Assembly: GCA_016936495.1 (NCBI GenBank)
Contig: JAFGXT010000352.1
Coordinates: forward strand, 1-39,018
Direction of reading: 5' to 3'
Length of the DNA stretch: 39,018 nt
DNA from: Victivallales bacterium
GTDB taxonomy: Bacteria; Verrucomicrobiota; Lentisphaeria; Victivallales; SZUA-371
Shown here piece by piece: positions 1 through 8,289 of this stretch (position 1 is the first letter of the stretch; each line of letters starts with the position of its first letter). The notes under the pieces are model-generated. The model searched no databases and was not told where the DNA came from. It worked only from the letters and a program-made list of their open reading frames with translations. A program made the translations under genes and the position numbers.

Positions 1-277
1 CTTTTGGCGGACGCGTCATTAAGGCGGGATTGGCAAAAATCAAAAAAACACGTTTAAGATATAAGTGTAAAACAAAGACACCAAAACAATGATTGTAATA
101 ATTATTGCTTTGGGAATGTGGATTTATGGCATTTAAAATATCACAGGGAATACTTGAGTTTACCGGACAGCTGGTTCCGCCTGCCATATATTCTATGCAT
201 GAATAACGTTGCTCCTGTCTGCGGCAGTACTTGCAGATCGCCGATTTCACCGGTGGCGCAATCGGCGCGCATGGAAA
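1..277. other. Left-edge interval, no confident gene
   Basis: No gene can be supported firmly here. On the plus strand a frame open from base 3 to a TGA at 90-92 could be the last 29 codons of a lysine-rich protein that starts outside the window; another frame is open to a TAA at 55-57, so neither is secure. A 26-codon plus-strand frame (ATG 126, stop 204-206, GGA seven bases upstream) and a 43-codon minus-strand frame (about 141-272) just downstream of the ROK stop are also open. None resembles a family I know. Confidence 0.25.
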
Positions 278-1153
278 TTAAAAGATGACGCCTGCCGCTA
301 CTGCGCCGAGCATCGCCGCACGTTCCATGTCCGGCACACATCTTACCTCGATGTCAATATAACGGCGGAACTCTGGCATTATCAGCTTCGCCGCACGTGA
401 TATTTGTCCGCCAAGTATAATGATATCCGGATGAAATAATTCAACAAAAGCCGACGCGCTTTCACCGAGAACCAGTCCGAGTTTCCGGAATACCGCAAGC
501 GCCGCTTCATCGCCATTTCTTGCCATGGCTTCAAGTTCCTTAACCGTAAAACCGGCTCCCGGATACATACGGCGTAGAGCTTCGGCTCCAATAACATCCT
601 CGACTTTGCCTGTACCATATGGTTGACGCCCCAGACCTTTTTCTGGAATGCCATCGCCGGGTTGGAGGATGCGTCCATTTTTCATAAATGCCGAACCGAT
701 TCCGGTGCCGAGCGTTATCGCCATTACTTTGCCTTTACGCAGCGCAGGTTCAATTACAGAGTTGCCCAGCAGGAAGGCGCGCACATCGTGATGTGTACTG
801 ACAGACAATTTATTATTGCCTAAAAATTCCCGAAGCTGTTGTTTTAAATCGACGCCATAGACGGCGGTATACTTATCCTCGTTCATTTGAAAAATGCCGT
901 GCTCGTAATCCATCGGACCGCAGATAGCGACGCAGACCTGTGTTATTACGCCGTCCTTGCCGATTGCCGCCTGAGTGAGTTTTTCTGTCACATGGTAAAA
1001 TGCCGCCATAATTTTGTCGGCGTTTTCCAAGGATGGCACCGCCTCCGCTTTTACCGGCGTTATTATTTCCATATCTGAGGATACCAGTGCGTATTTGATA
1101 AATGTCCCGCCCACGTCAAGCGCGGCGTAAAATTCATTTGCAGCAGTTTTCAT
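278..1153 (-). CDS. ROK family sugar kinase (specificity unknown)
   Basis: A 291-residue cytoplasmic ATP-dependent sugar kinase of the ROK family. The N-terminal phosphate-binding motif DVGGTFIK is at residues 13-20, the second phosphate loop LGTGIGSA at about 148-155, and the likely catalytic aspartate is D123 in HHDVRAF. The usual ROK zinc motif (CxCGxxGC) is missing; the equivalent stretch after residue 165 has no cysteines, which is uncommon and argues against confident naming as glucokinase, NagK or NanK. The start codon lies inside the end of the upstream gene (20-base overlap), so translation is probably coupled. It is the last gene of the RpiR / isomerase-like / unknown / ROK operon, so it probably phosphorylates the sugar handled by that locus. 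Family membership is solid; substrate is unknown. Confidence 0.85.
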   Translation of the reverse strand: MKTAANEFYAALDVGGTFIKYALVSSDMEIITPVKAEAVPSLENADKIMAAFYHVTEKLTQAAIGKDGVITQVCVAICGPMDYEHGIFQMNEDKYTAVYGVDLKQQLREFLGNNKLSVSTHHDVRAFLLGNSVIEPALRKGKVMAITLGTGIGSAFMKNGRILQPGDGIPEKGLGRQPYGTGKVEDVIGAEALRRMYPGAGFTVKELEAMARNGDEAALAVFRKLGLVLGESASAFVELFHPDIIILGGQISRAAKLIMPEFRRYIDIEVRCVPDMERAAMLGAVAAGVIF

Positions 1154-3011
1154 TTTTTTCTTTTTTGTTTAAACCGTTAACGCCGGATTTCTCCAGCAAT
1201 TTGATATATCTGCTTAGTTCGTGCGGTTTGAGCATAAACAATTTGCCGCTTTCTCCACCGTGACGTACATATTTCATGGTTTTGGCGATGGTCTGCATTC
1301 CCATTATGCACCCTTTGAAACGCTCATGCAGAGCTTCTCCGTTTTGATATACCGGCGATAGTCCAAAAAACGGCATATCGTAAGGCAGGATGATCCATTG
1401 CGGTTTTTCCATTTCGTACTGTTTGATTAATATTTCGGAATTACCTTCGCCGGGGAACCACTGTCCGACCTGTGGTTGATTAAAAGCCAGCATACCCTTG
1501 CTGTGGTAAAGGATTTCCGGCGACATTTTTGAATTCATGTAACTAATATAATATTCAAATCCAGCCGACGCAACCGCATCGAACTGCGGAGTTCCCGAAT
1601 TGCGACGGTAAAACGGGCTGGCGTCCTGCCAGGGATAATATCCCGGTGGTACCAGTTTTTTTCCGATAGCGGCGGCAATATCGGCTTTGGCTTTGATTAG
1701 ACGTGAAGTCAGCACTTCCGGTTCTACCATTCCTTCCGATTCAGAAATCACCACATCGCCACCGCTGGAAATCATTGGTTCAAGTTGCGGGAATACTCCG
1801 CCCTGTTCCAAAGGAATATAGAGTTGTTCCAAAAGTTCGGGGTGATAATCATACCAGGTAGAAGGGAAAGCAAGCCCCGCCCGGTTGCCGTCCTGGCTCA
1901 TCAGGTCAAGTATCCGGGGCAGGGTCGGCAGGTGTCCCAGATCGGCGGCATAGAGCAGAAAACATACCGGAATGGCTTGTTCGTCGATCCTTTCCTGAAG
2001 CCAGGCGTCGGAATATTCTTTTTCCCATGGAGCATCGGCGTCGGTCAACCAGTCTAGAGGCAGCTTATGTTTTTTCTGGATAGAGAAGCCATGTCTGGGG
2101 TCAACACCAAGCAGGTCGAAGAACATACCGTATTTTGAGAATTCAGCCATGACGGCGTCGGTGTTGTGCGGGTAGACATTCTGGCAGCCTACAATCATCA
2201 GATTGCCGATTTTTTTCGCATAGTCAGCTATAAGCGGAACAAATTGTTCCCACTGGAAAGGCTGGTAAAGCGGAATCAGATTTTCTCTTAGAAAGTAAGC
2301 CGTCCAGCGGGATATGGTATTTCCGTCGCCATAGGCTATTCCCGAGGCATGGGTACTCCATTTCTCAGCTATTTTCCTGGTAATATCTCCATAGTCCATA
2401 CCCGGGGTGCAACCGTAGGGATATTCAACCGGCAAAATGTCGGTTTCCACGGGACAAGCAAACGCCGTTATCTTCTTTATCCCTGCTTGGGCAACAGCTT
2501 CCTCGCTTTCGCGATACAAAGACGCGGTCATGCCTAAAAATCCACCTTTAAAAATGTCATAATAGAAATATGGGCTGAGAAAGGCTTCTCCTTCGACCAG
2601 ATGTGAGGTCTCCTCGGGAGGGTCTGGCACCACCGCCACGGTATCCGGTAAAGGTTTATTGAAAAACGTGAAAACTTCTTTGTAAAACTTCAAAACCTCA
2701 TTACTGCGGCAGCATGACGCAACCTCTCCGCCCCAGCCAAGTATTTCCCGTCTGAACTGGAAGCTTTTGAAATCGCTTAGAGAGACGAAATATATTTTTT
2801 CGTAGAAATTCGCCAGATAATAAAATGATTCTCCGTGCATGTGTCCGGTGAAGGGCAGAGTTTTCCCGCCCCAGCTGAGCGGTCTGGAACAGATATAGGT
2901 TTCAAAGTCAATTCCGAGTTCATTGGCAAGCGCCGCCAGTGTCGGCACAACCGCCGGAGAAGCCACGCATGTTTCATCGCTGAAATAGAAAAGCAGATGT
3001 TTATTTTTCAT
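1134..3011 (-). CDS. Uncharacterised 625-residue protein of a sugar operon
   Basis: I do not recognise this family. There is no signal peptide and no obvious membrane segment, so it should be cytoplasmic. It is rich in aromatic residues, with blocks typical of a (beta/alpha) barrel carbohydrate enzyme: acidic strand ends (SEGMVEPEV, DLLGVDPRHGF), many Trp/Tyr/Pro clusters, and a C-terminal IILPYDMPFFGL stretch. A distant glycoside-hydrolase- or deacetylase-like barrel is possible but is inference only. It starts 10 bases after the isomerase-like gene, with a GAGG overlapping that gene's stop region, and overlaps the ROK gene by 20 bases, so the three are co-translated. Context suggests an enzyme acting on the substrate of this locus. 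Confidence 0.7.
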   Translation of the reverse strand: MKNKHLLFYFSDETCVASPAVVPTLAALANELGIDFETYICSRPLSWGGKTLPFTGHMHGESFYYLANFYEKIYFVSLSDFKSFQFRREILGWGGEVASCCRSNEVLKFYKEVFTFFNKPLPDTVAVVPDPPEETSHLVEGEAFLSPYFYYDIFKGGFLGMTASLYRESEEAVAQAGIKKITAFACPVETDILPVEYPYGCTPGMDYGDITRKIAEKWSTHASGIAYGDGNTISRWTAYFLRENLIPLYQPFQWEQFVPLIADYAKKIGNLMIVGCQNVYPHNTDAVMAEFSKYGMFFDLLGVDPRHGFSIQKKHKLPLDWLTDADAPWEKEYSDAWLQERIDEQAIPVCFLLYAADLGHLPTLPRILDLMSQDGNRAGLAFPSTWYDYHPELLEQLYIPLEQGGVFPQLEPMISSGGDVVISESEGMVEPEVLTSRLIKAKADIAAAIGKKLVPPGYYPWQDASPFYRRNSGTPQFDAVASAGFEYYISYMNSKMSPEILYHSKGMLAFNQPQVGQWFPGEGNSEILIKQYEMEKPQWIILPYDMPFFGLSPVYQNGEALHERFKGCIMGMQTIAKTMKYVRHGGESGKLFMLKPHELSRYIKLLEKSGVNGLNKKEKNENCCK

Positions 3012-3021
3012 GGTTACGTTG

Positions 3022-4803
3022 TTATCCTCTAATCAATGTCTTATGAATTCTTACAGGTCCGGCACCGAGATTTACTATACGATAAGCTCCGACGCACGCC
3101 GGTACCACCGCCATGTCCAGAAAACTTATCTCGTAATTTTTCGCCGGGTCGGACAAGGCTTCTATTCTCACCCGCTGTCCTTCCACCAGATTCAATACAT
3201 GAAACTTTCCTGTTGTATTATCCTCCATTTCGCGTTGAAATTCAAGGCAGCGTAACTGAAAGAACATCTTTTCGTGTTCACCGATGATGTATTCCGCGCC
3301 GTTGCTTTCTTTGCGCAGCAATTTCGGAGCAGGAACAAGTTTTTCATTTACATAGTCCTCGCGTCTGGATTTGTCTATCACATTTATGCCATGGCGGGAG
3401 TGGATCGGACGTCTGGTGCCGTCGAGATCGGTGCGCAGATAGTCGTACATCTTGAAAGTGTATGAGCCCACTGTCCACGACCCTATTTCCAATACGACCT
3501 GATTGGCGCCGGATGAATGGATAGTTCCGCCCGGAATCAGGAACTGGCGTCCCTGACGGCTGACCACTGAGTTGACATAACGTTCGTAATCTACAGCGGA
3601 ACCGTCTTTTTCAGATTTCATCACCGCGCTGTAAAACTCCTCGACGTCGGCGTCATCCTTGAATCCCATATAAGTGCGGGAACCGGCGGTAAATACGCAA
3701 TAATAGCTTTCGTCCTGCTGAAATGGTTCGCTGAAATGTTCATGATTGTATTCAAGTGGCGGATGCACCTGAATGGACATGTTACCACCGTGATAAGTGT
3801 CGTCATAATTGAAACGGATGGGGAATACGCCCAGATATTTGTCCACGGTTTCTTTGCCCATGAGTTCGACGCCCATTTTGCGGTAGAAGGTGATAAACGG
3901 GAATTCCACAAGTTTGCCGTCTACTTCAGTCATCAGACTGACTTCATTGGGAATGAGGTCAAAGACCCAGGCGCAGTTACGCATTGTGTCCGGCAGCGAA
4001 CGCAGATTTTTGATATAGTCTCCACCCCACACGCCTTCAATGTAACAGGGTTTGCAACGGAACGGTTGTTGAACCAGAGCGTGAAATATTTCATTGAAAG
4101 CGGAACGCGGCACAAGCTTGAGCTCATTGCTGTCGTTGCAGTCGATGTAGTAGTCGGCCAGATTATTGGACAACAGTTCCTGGCGATGATGAATGCACAC
4201 TTCATAGTCAATATAATACAAGTGGCGCATAAGATCTCTGAAAGAACGCGGCTTGGTATCTCCAATACATTTGATTTGCCCGCTTTTTGCTCTGAGCACG
4301 ATATTCATTGGCACCATGTCGCAATAAATTGTATGTGAAGCCACATTTCTAAGTTCATCTATAGCGCTGCCGCAACCATAAATTACTGTTGCTCCTTCAG
4401 CATGTTTCAGGTTGGATTTAAGAGCATTTACGCTTTGTAAATCAATCAGTTCATGCATTTTCCCTTCAAACATGCGTCCAAATAGTGAAATGGGATCCAT
4501 TTCTGCATCAATCGGAAGATGCTCCGCAAATTTTTCATCGAGTTCTTTCGAGGATTTATAACATGCTGATATATCGATGAATTTTACTTTGTCCGATACG
4601 CTGCGCAATTCATTTATCAAAGCTTCGAAATCTACACCGATATGACCGTCGATCAGGGTAATCCCCGAAGTGATGATCTTTTTCAGCCCGGCACATACAG
4701 CTGCGTTGCCGGAACGTATTGATTGTGAGTTTTCCGGGGAAATACTGATGCGATTGATCGCGTTCATATCTTTGTACGGGTAAGGGTTGAACATGAAACT
4801 CAT
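3022..4803 (-). CDS. Class I phosphomannose isomerase-like protein with long N-terminal extension
   Basis: 593 residues, against about 300-400 for ordinary class I mannose-6-phosphate isomerases. The C-terminal half carries the cupin metal site: QVHPP at 345-349, a glutamate in QQDESYY near 365, and PGGTIHSSG with H429. The family signature YDYLRTDLDGTRRPIH follows at 453-468, and a WGG motif (259-261) marks the start of the isomerase part. Residues 1-245 are extra and hold no recognisable P-loop; they might be a degenerate kinase or nucleotide-binding fold (inference). It probably interconverts a ketose and aldose phosphate. An AGGAG lies about 11 bases before the ATG. It follows the RpiR gene by 158 bases and precedes the unknown gene by 10. 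The metal site is seen; the exact substrate is not known. Confidence 0.82.
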   Translation of the reverse strand: MSFMFNPYPYKDMNAINRISISPENSQSIRSGNAAVCAGLKKIITSGITLIDGHIGVDFEALINELRSVSDKVKFIDISACYKSSKELDEKFAEHLPIDAEMDPISLFGRMFEGKMHELIDLQSVNALKSNLKHAEGATVIYGCGSAIDELRNVASHTIYCDMVPMNIVLRAKSGQIKCIGDTKPRSFRDLMRHLYYIDYEVCIHHRQELLSNNLADYYIDCNDSNELKLVPRSAFNEIFHALVQQPFRCKPCYIEGVWGGDYIKNLRSLPDTMRNCAWVFDLIPNEVSLMTEVDGKLVEFPFITFYRKMGVELMGKETVDKYLGVFPIRFNYDDTYHGGNMSIQVHPPLEYNHEHFSEPFQQDESYYCVFTAGSRTYMGFKDDADVEEFYSAVMKSEKDGSAVDYERYVNSVVSRQGRQFLIPGGTIHSSGANQVVLEIGSWTVGSYTFKMYDYLRTDLDGTRRPIHSRHGINVIDKSRREDYVNEKLVPAPKLLRKESNGAEYIIGEHEKMFFQLRCLEFQREMEDNTTGKFHVLNLVEGQRVRIEALSDPAKNYEISFLDMAVVPACVGAYRIVNLGAGPVRIHKTLIRG

Positions 4804-4961
4804 ATTGTGTGATCTCCTGAATTATGTAATTATTTGTTATAACGATAGATAAACCGTGCTACACGTTAAAATAAAATCCGCGAAATTGTTTTCCTCAATT
4901 CTAATAGAACATATCCTCTAAATAAAACTAAATCATATTTTCTTATAATTACCTCTCCTGA

Positions 4962-5798
4962 CTAATCCTCTATCATCATCTGTGTACGCAAAACGTTTTC
5001 ATTGCTACTGTCCAGATCATTCATCGCCAGTTGAATCACTAAAAAATCCAGCACCAGGCACTGAGCCAGACGCGAGGTCATTGCGCCCAGACGGAAAAGT
5101 TTTTCATCTGATGCGGTTAGCAGCACGACATCCGAATTGTCCGCCAATGATGAAGCGGGGAAATTGGTCAATGCAATTATGGATGCACCGCGTTTTTTCG
5201 CAAGTATTGCCGTTTCCACCGTCGCCTTGGTTTCGCCGCTGAAAGAAATTGCGATGACTGCGTCGTTTTTATCCATCAGTCCCATCAGCATACGAGTAAA
5301 GCTCAAGTCTGCATGATGTACGGTGTTATAACCCAGGCGCATCAGTTTCATATGCAAATCCTGAGCGACAATGCCGGAAACCCCTGCGCCAGTGATGAAA
5401 ATCCGTCCGGCGTCTTTCAAAACTTCTACCGCTGTGGCAATGGTTTTCTCGTCCATAATACTTACGGTATCGTGGAGCGTTTTATTGTTGTTTGACAAAA
5501 ATTCATTTTTTACGCGTTCAAACGGATCGTCTGATCTGTTTTCCGAAATGGTTACCGGCATAAATTCAGATGCTATCGTCGCTTTCAAGTCAGAAAAACC
5601 TTTATAGCCAATCTTTTGACAAAAACGTATTATCATGGCGTCATCGCATTCACAGTTACCGGACACATCCTTAACTTTGTTACGAACCACCTTTTCCGGA
5701 TTATTTAGTATATAGTCGGCGATGATCTTGAATTTTCCGGAAAGTTCAGGATAGATTTGCCGTATTTTAATTATGTACATAGCTGAAGCGTTAGTCAT
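4962..5798 (-). CDS. MurR/RpiR family transcriptional regulator
   Basis: 278 residues. An N-terminal RpiR-type helix-turn-helix domain (about 1-80) is followed by a SIS phosphosugar-binding domain (about 110-245), seen in FITGAGVSGIVAQDL and AISFSGETKATVETA. Such proteins bind DNA as dimers and sense sugar phosphates. AAGGA lies eight bases before the ATG (TCCTT at 5807-5811 on the plus strand). It heads the minus-strand operon with the isomerase-like, unknown and ROK genes and is divergent from the two oxidoreductases and esterase, so it probably controls both sides. A strong promoter with an overlapping palindrome just upstream suggests autoregulation. The effector is unknown, most likely a phosphosugar made by the neighbouring kinase. 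Confidence 0.92.
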   Translation of the reverse strand: MTNASAMYIIKIRQIYPELSGKFKIIADYILNNPEKVVRNKVKDVSGNCECDDAMIIRFCQKIGYKGFSDLKATIASEFMPVTISENRSDDPFERVKNEFLSNNNKTLHDTVSIMDEKTIATAVEVLKDAGRIFITGAGVSGIVAQDLHMKLMRLGYNTVHHADLSFTRMLMGLMDKNDAVIAISFSGETKATVETAILAKKRGASIIALTNFPASSLADNSDVVLLTASDEKLFRLGAMTSRLAQCLVLDFLVIQLAMNDLDSSNENVLRTQMMIED

Positions 5799-5841
5799 TA
5801 AATAAATCCTTCTTTGTCAATTTTAATGAGTATGCGTATGT

Positions 5842-5870
5842 AGTATAGTCAATAATAATGACTTTGTCAA
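5842..5870 (-). promoter_or_regulatory. Promoter of the rpiR operon with overlapping palindrome
   Basis: On the minus strand a perfect -35 TTGACA (5865-5870) is followed after exactly 17 bases by TATACT (5842-5847). The spacer contains AGTCA-N7-TGACT (5847-5863), a candidate operator for the RpiR protein. (T/A)GTCAAT recurs four times in this interval (starting at 5815, 5847, 5865 and 5880). The predicted start of transcription lies about 37 bases before the rpiR ATG. Confidence 0.7.
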
Positions 5871-6047
5871 TATCCAATGTGTCAATAATCGTAAAAAAAC
5901 AGAGAAAATCTGGACTGCGTCCCGGGACTGCCGGTTAAGTTTGTGCCGTTTTGCGGATTTTTCTCTTTTTTTATTTTGCCAGTCTCGTCATATCGGAAAT
6001 GAAAACGGTTAATTGGATATAATTACGTTTTCCGTGCTTTACTTTTT

Positions 6048-6075
6048 TGCTCTGTTCGTTAAATTAACATAGAAT
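6048..6075 (+). promoter_or_regulatory. Possible promoter of the oxidoreductase/esterase operon
   Basis: TTGCTC (6048-6053) and TAGAAT (6070-6075) are 16 bases apart, which would give a leader of about 30 bases before the ATG at 6112. The -35 match is weak. The rest of the 5799-6111 interval holds the rpiR promoter, T-rich stretches and no further gene. Confidence 0.35.
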
Positions 6076-6111
6076 CATATTATAAGAGAAAAAAATTAAA
6101 GGTTTTTGATT

Positions 6112-7326
6112 ATGTATAATGCTGCGATCATAGGTATATCCGGCTTTGGGAAAATACACTATAATGACTTGAAACAACAAGCGGAGAACGGTGTATGTCG
6201 CATCGTCGCCGCCACCGTCATCAATCAGGATGAGGAACAGGAAAAATGTCAGTGGCTGACGGCTCATGGCGCAAAGCTGTTCACCGACTGGGAAGAGATG
6301 CTTGAGGAGTTCTCCGGACAAATCGACGTCTGCTTCATTCCTACCGGCATCGCCATGCATGCCCCGATGAGCATCAAGTCAATGCAGACCGGCGCCAACG
6401 TCTTTGTGGAAAAACCGGTTACCGCCACAATTCAGGAAATTCGCGAGATGGAAAAAGTATCCGCCGAGACCGGTAAGTTTGTGGCGGTAGGGTTTCAAAA
6501 TATCTATCAGCCCGACACTCAGCAGTTGAAGCAAGTGTTGCTCAACGGCAAAATGGGCAAACTCAAATGTCTCAAGGCGCGCGGATTCTGGTCGCGCGAC
6601 AGTCTGTATTACGGACGCAACAACTGGGCGGGCAAGTTACGCAATAACGGTTCCTGGGTGCTCGACAGCCCCTTCAATAACGCGCTGGCTCATTTCCTTA
6701 ATATGATATGTTTTCTGGCTGGCTCCGAGTTCCGCAAATCAGCGGCGCTGCGTGAGATCAACGCCGAACTTTATCGCGCCAACAAGATTGAAAGTGCCGA
6801 TACCGCCTGCATCCGTGCGGTTACTCAGGATAATGTAAATATTCTTTTCTATGTAACCCATGCAGTTACAGAACAGAGCCCGGTATATATCGAAATAGAG
6901 TGTGAACGAGGCAAAGTAATTTTTGAACTGGACAAAAGCCATATAGAATTGCGCATGGATGACGGCACAGTTGAAACTGTTCCAATAACTCCTCATTCGG
7001 ATTATCGTCGGCACGTCATGGACGCACTGGAAGCGCGTTTGAATAATCCTGCCGCCTTTGTGTGCACGCTGGACATCGCCGCAGTTCATACCCTGTGCGT
7101 AAACGGCGCGCATGAATCGTCCAGCATCAACGAAGTACCGGAGGAATTTATTGAAACGGTGGCGGAAGGCGACGCGGTGGTAACTTATATAAAAAACTTA
7201 ACTAATATTATCATCCGTGCCTTTGATAAGAATAAACTACTCAGTGAGACCGGAGTAAAATGGGCGATTCCCGGCGATACCGTCAGCTTGCTCAATTACA
7301 ATGAGTTCAAAGGGGGCAAGTGCTGA
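6112..7326 (+). CDS. Gfo/Idh/MocA family oxidoreductase
   Basis: 404 residues from the ATG at 6112; AAAGG at 6098-6102 is nine bases upstream, so this start is preferred to an in-frame TTG at 6106. The N-terminal Rossmann domain (IIGISGFGKIH) binds NAD(P), and the family catalytic region is marked by FVEKPVTATIQEI with the EKP lysine near residue 100. The C-terminal alpha/beta domain is longer than in the 330-350-residue relatives. Members oxidise or reduce hydroxyls of sugars, sugar acids and inositols. The stop TGA at 7324-7326 is immediately followed by the next ATG, so the two oxidoreductases are translationally linked. They lie divergent to an RpiR regulator. Substrate unknown. Confidence 0.9.
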   Translation: MYNAAIIGISGFGKIHYNDLKQQAENGVCRIVAATVINQDEEQEKCQWLTAHGAKLFTDWEEMLEEFSGQIDVCFIPTGIAMHAPMSIKSMQTGANVFVEKPVTATIQEIREMEKVSAETGKFVAVGFQNIYQPDTQQLKQVLLNGKMGKLKCLKARGFWSRDSLYYGRNNWAGKLRNNGSWVLDSPFNNALAHFLNMICFLAGSEFRKSAALREINAELYRANKIESADTACIRAVTQDNVNILFYVTHAVTEQSPVYIEIECERGKVIFELDKSHIELRMDDGTVETVPITPHSDYRRHVMDALEARLNNPAAFVCTLDIAAVHTLCVNGAHESSSINEVPEEFIETVAEGDAVVTYIKNLTNIIIRAFDKNKLLSETGVKWAIPGDTVSLLNYNEFKGGKC

Positions 7327-8274
7327 ATGAAAATCGTATTAATCGGCAATGAAGGCCATACTTATACCGCACTGAAATCCATTCGCGCCAACCCGGAATT
7401 AGAGCTGTGCGGCGTCGCCTCCGCCGATCCGGTTGACCGGAAAAATCTGGACACCTTGTGCGAGGAGTTCGGCTGCGGGTTTCATGATGACTATATTGCC
7501 ATGCTTGATGATCTCAAGCCTGACGTAGCTTGTATCGCGACACGTTATGATCTCAACAGCGTAGTATCTGTGGAATGTCTCCGCCGTGGAGTAAATTGTT
7601 ATACAGAAAAGAGCATTGCTCACAGTCTGGACAAATTATCCGAACTGAAACAGGCGGCTTCGGACAGCGGAACCAGAATAATCGGCATGCATACCATGCG
7701 CTATGATCCGCATTTTTACGCGGCATACAAAGCGGTAAGCTCCGGCGCGGTGGGAAAGCCTATGATGATTTACGGACGCAAATCCTATAAATTCGGCAGC
7801 TCTCGCCCTGATTTCTATCGCAAGCGTGAATTTTACGGCAGCACCATTTTGTGGGTTGCCCTGCATGCAATCGACCTTGCCTGCTGGATAGGCGGGGAAA
7901 TGGATAAAGTCTATGGACTTAAGACCAGTGAATGTAATTTTGATCATGGAGACTGCGAGGCCTCGACCGCCATCGCGTTCTCCTTTAAAAATGGCGGAAT
8001 CGGCGCCATCACCGCGGACTTTTATCAGCCAGCCAAAGCTCCGTCGCATGGCGATGATCAGTTACGCGTCGCCGGCGAAAAAGGCGTAGTGGAGGTCATT
8101 GACAGCAAAGCATTTTTGACTACTCACGAGCAGGAACGCGTTGAATTGCCGCTGGAGCCTGAAGGCGATTTCTTCGGCGACTTCTGCAACGAACTGCGCG
8201 GCACGGCAAAATGCCGTCTATCAATGGAAGATACTTTTATGGTTACGGAAGCCGCGCTTAAAGCAAATTTCTGA
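7327..8274 (+). CDS. Gfo/Idh/MocA family oxidoreductase, atypical motif
   Basis: 315 residues. It has the two-domain Gfo/Idh/MocA build, with an N-terminal Rossmann-like fold (KIVLIGNEGHTYTALK), but the glycine motif is GNEGHTY rather than GxGxxG. The usual EKP becomes EKS in YTEKSIAHSL, although the lysine itself is kept. Downstream family features are present (GKPMMIYGRKSY, HAIDLACWIGG, where the histidine and aspartate may act in catalysis). It starts on the base after the stop of the preceding oxidoreductase, so the pair may act in succession or together on one substrate. The altered proline may indicate a different substrate pocket or a non-redox role (inference). Confidence 0.85.
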   Translation: MKIVLIGNEGHTYTALKSIRANPELELCGVASADPVDRKNLDTLCEEFGCGFHDDYIAMLDDLKPDVACIATRYDLNSVVSVECLRRGVNCYTEKSIAHSLDKLSELKQAASDSGTRIIGMHTMRYDPHFYAAYKAVSSGAVGKPMMIYGRKSYKFGSSRPDFYRKREFYGSTILWVALHAIDLACWIGGEMDKVYGLKTSECNFDHGDCEASTAIAFSFKNGGIGAITADFYQPAKAPSHGDDQLRVAGEKGVVEVIDSKAFLTTHEQERVELPLEPEGDFFGDFCNELRGTAKCRLSMEDTFMVTEAALKANF

Positions 8275-8289
8275 GCAAAAGGAGACTAC

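Noticed and set aside
3736-4338. A 200-codon plus-strand open frame
   Set aside because: It is antisense to the isomerase-like gene, which has clear catalytic motifs; the frame has no recognisable domain.
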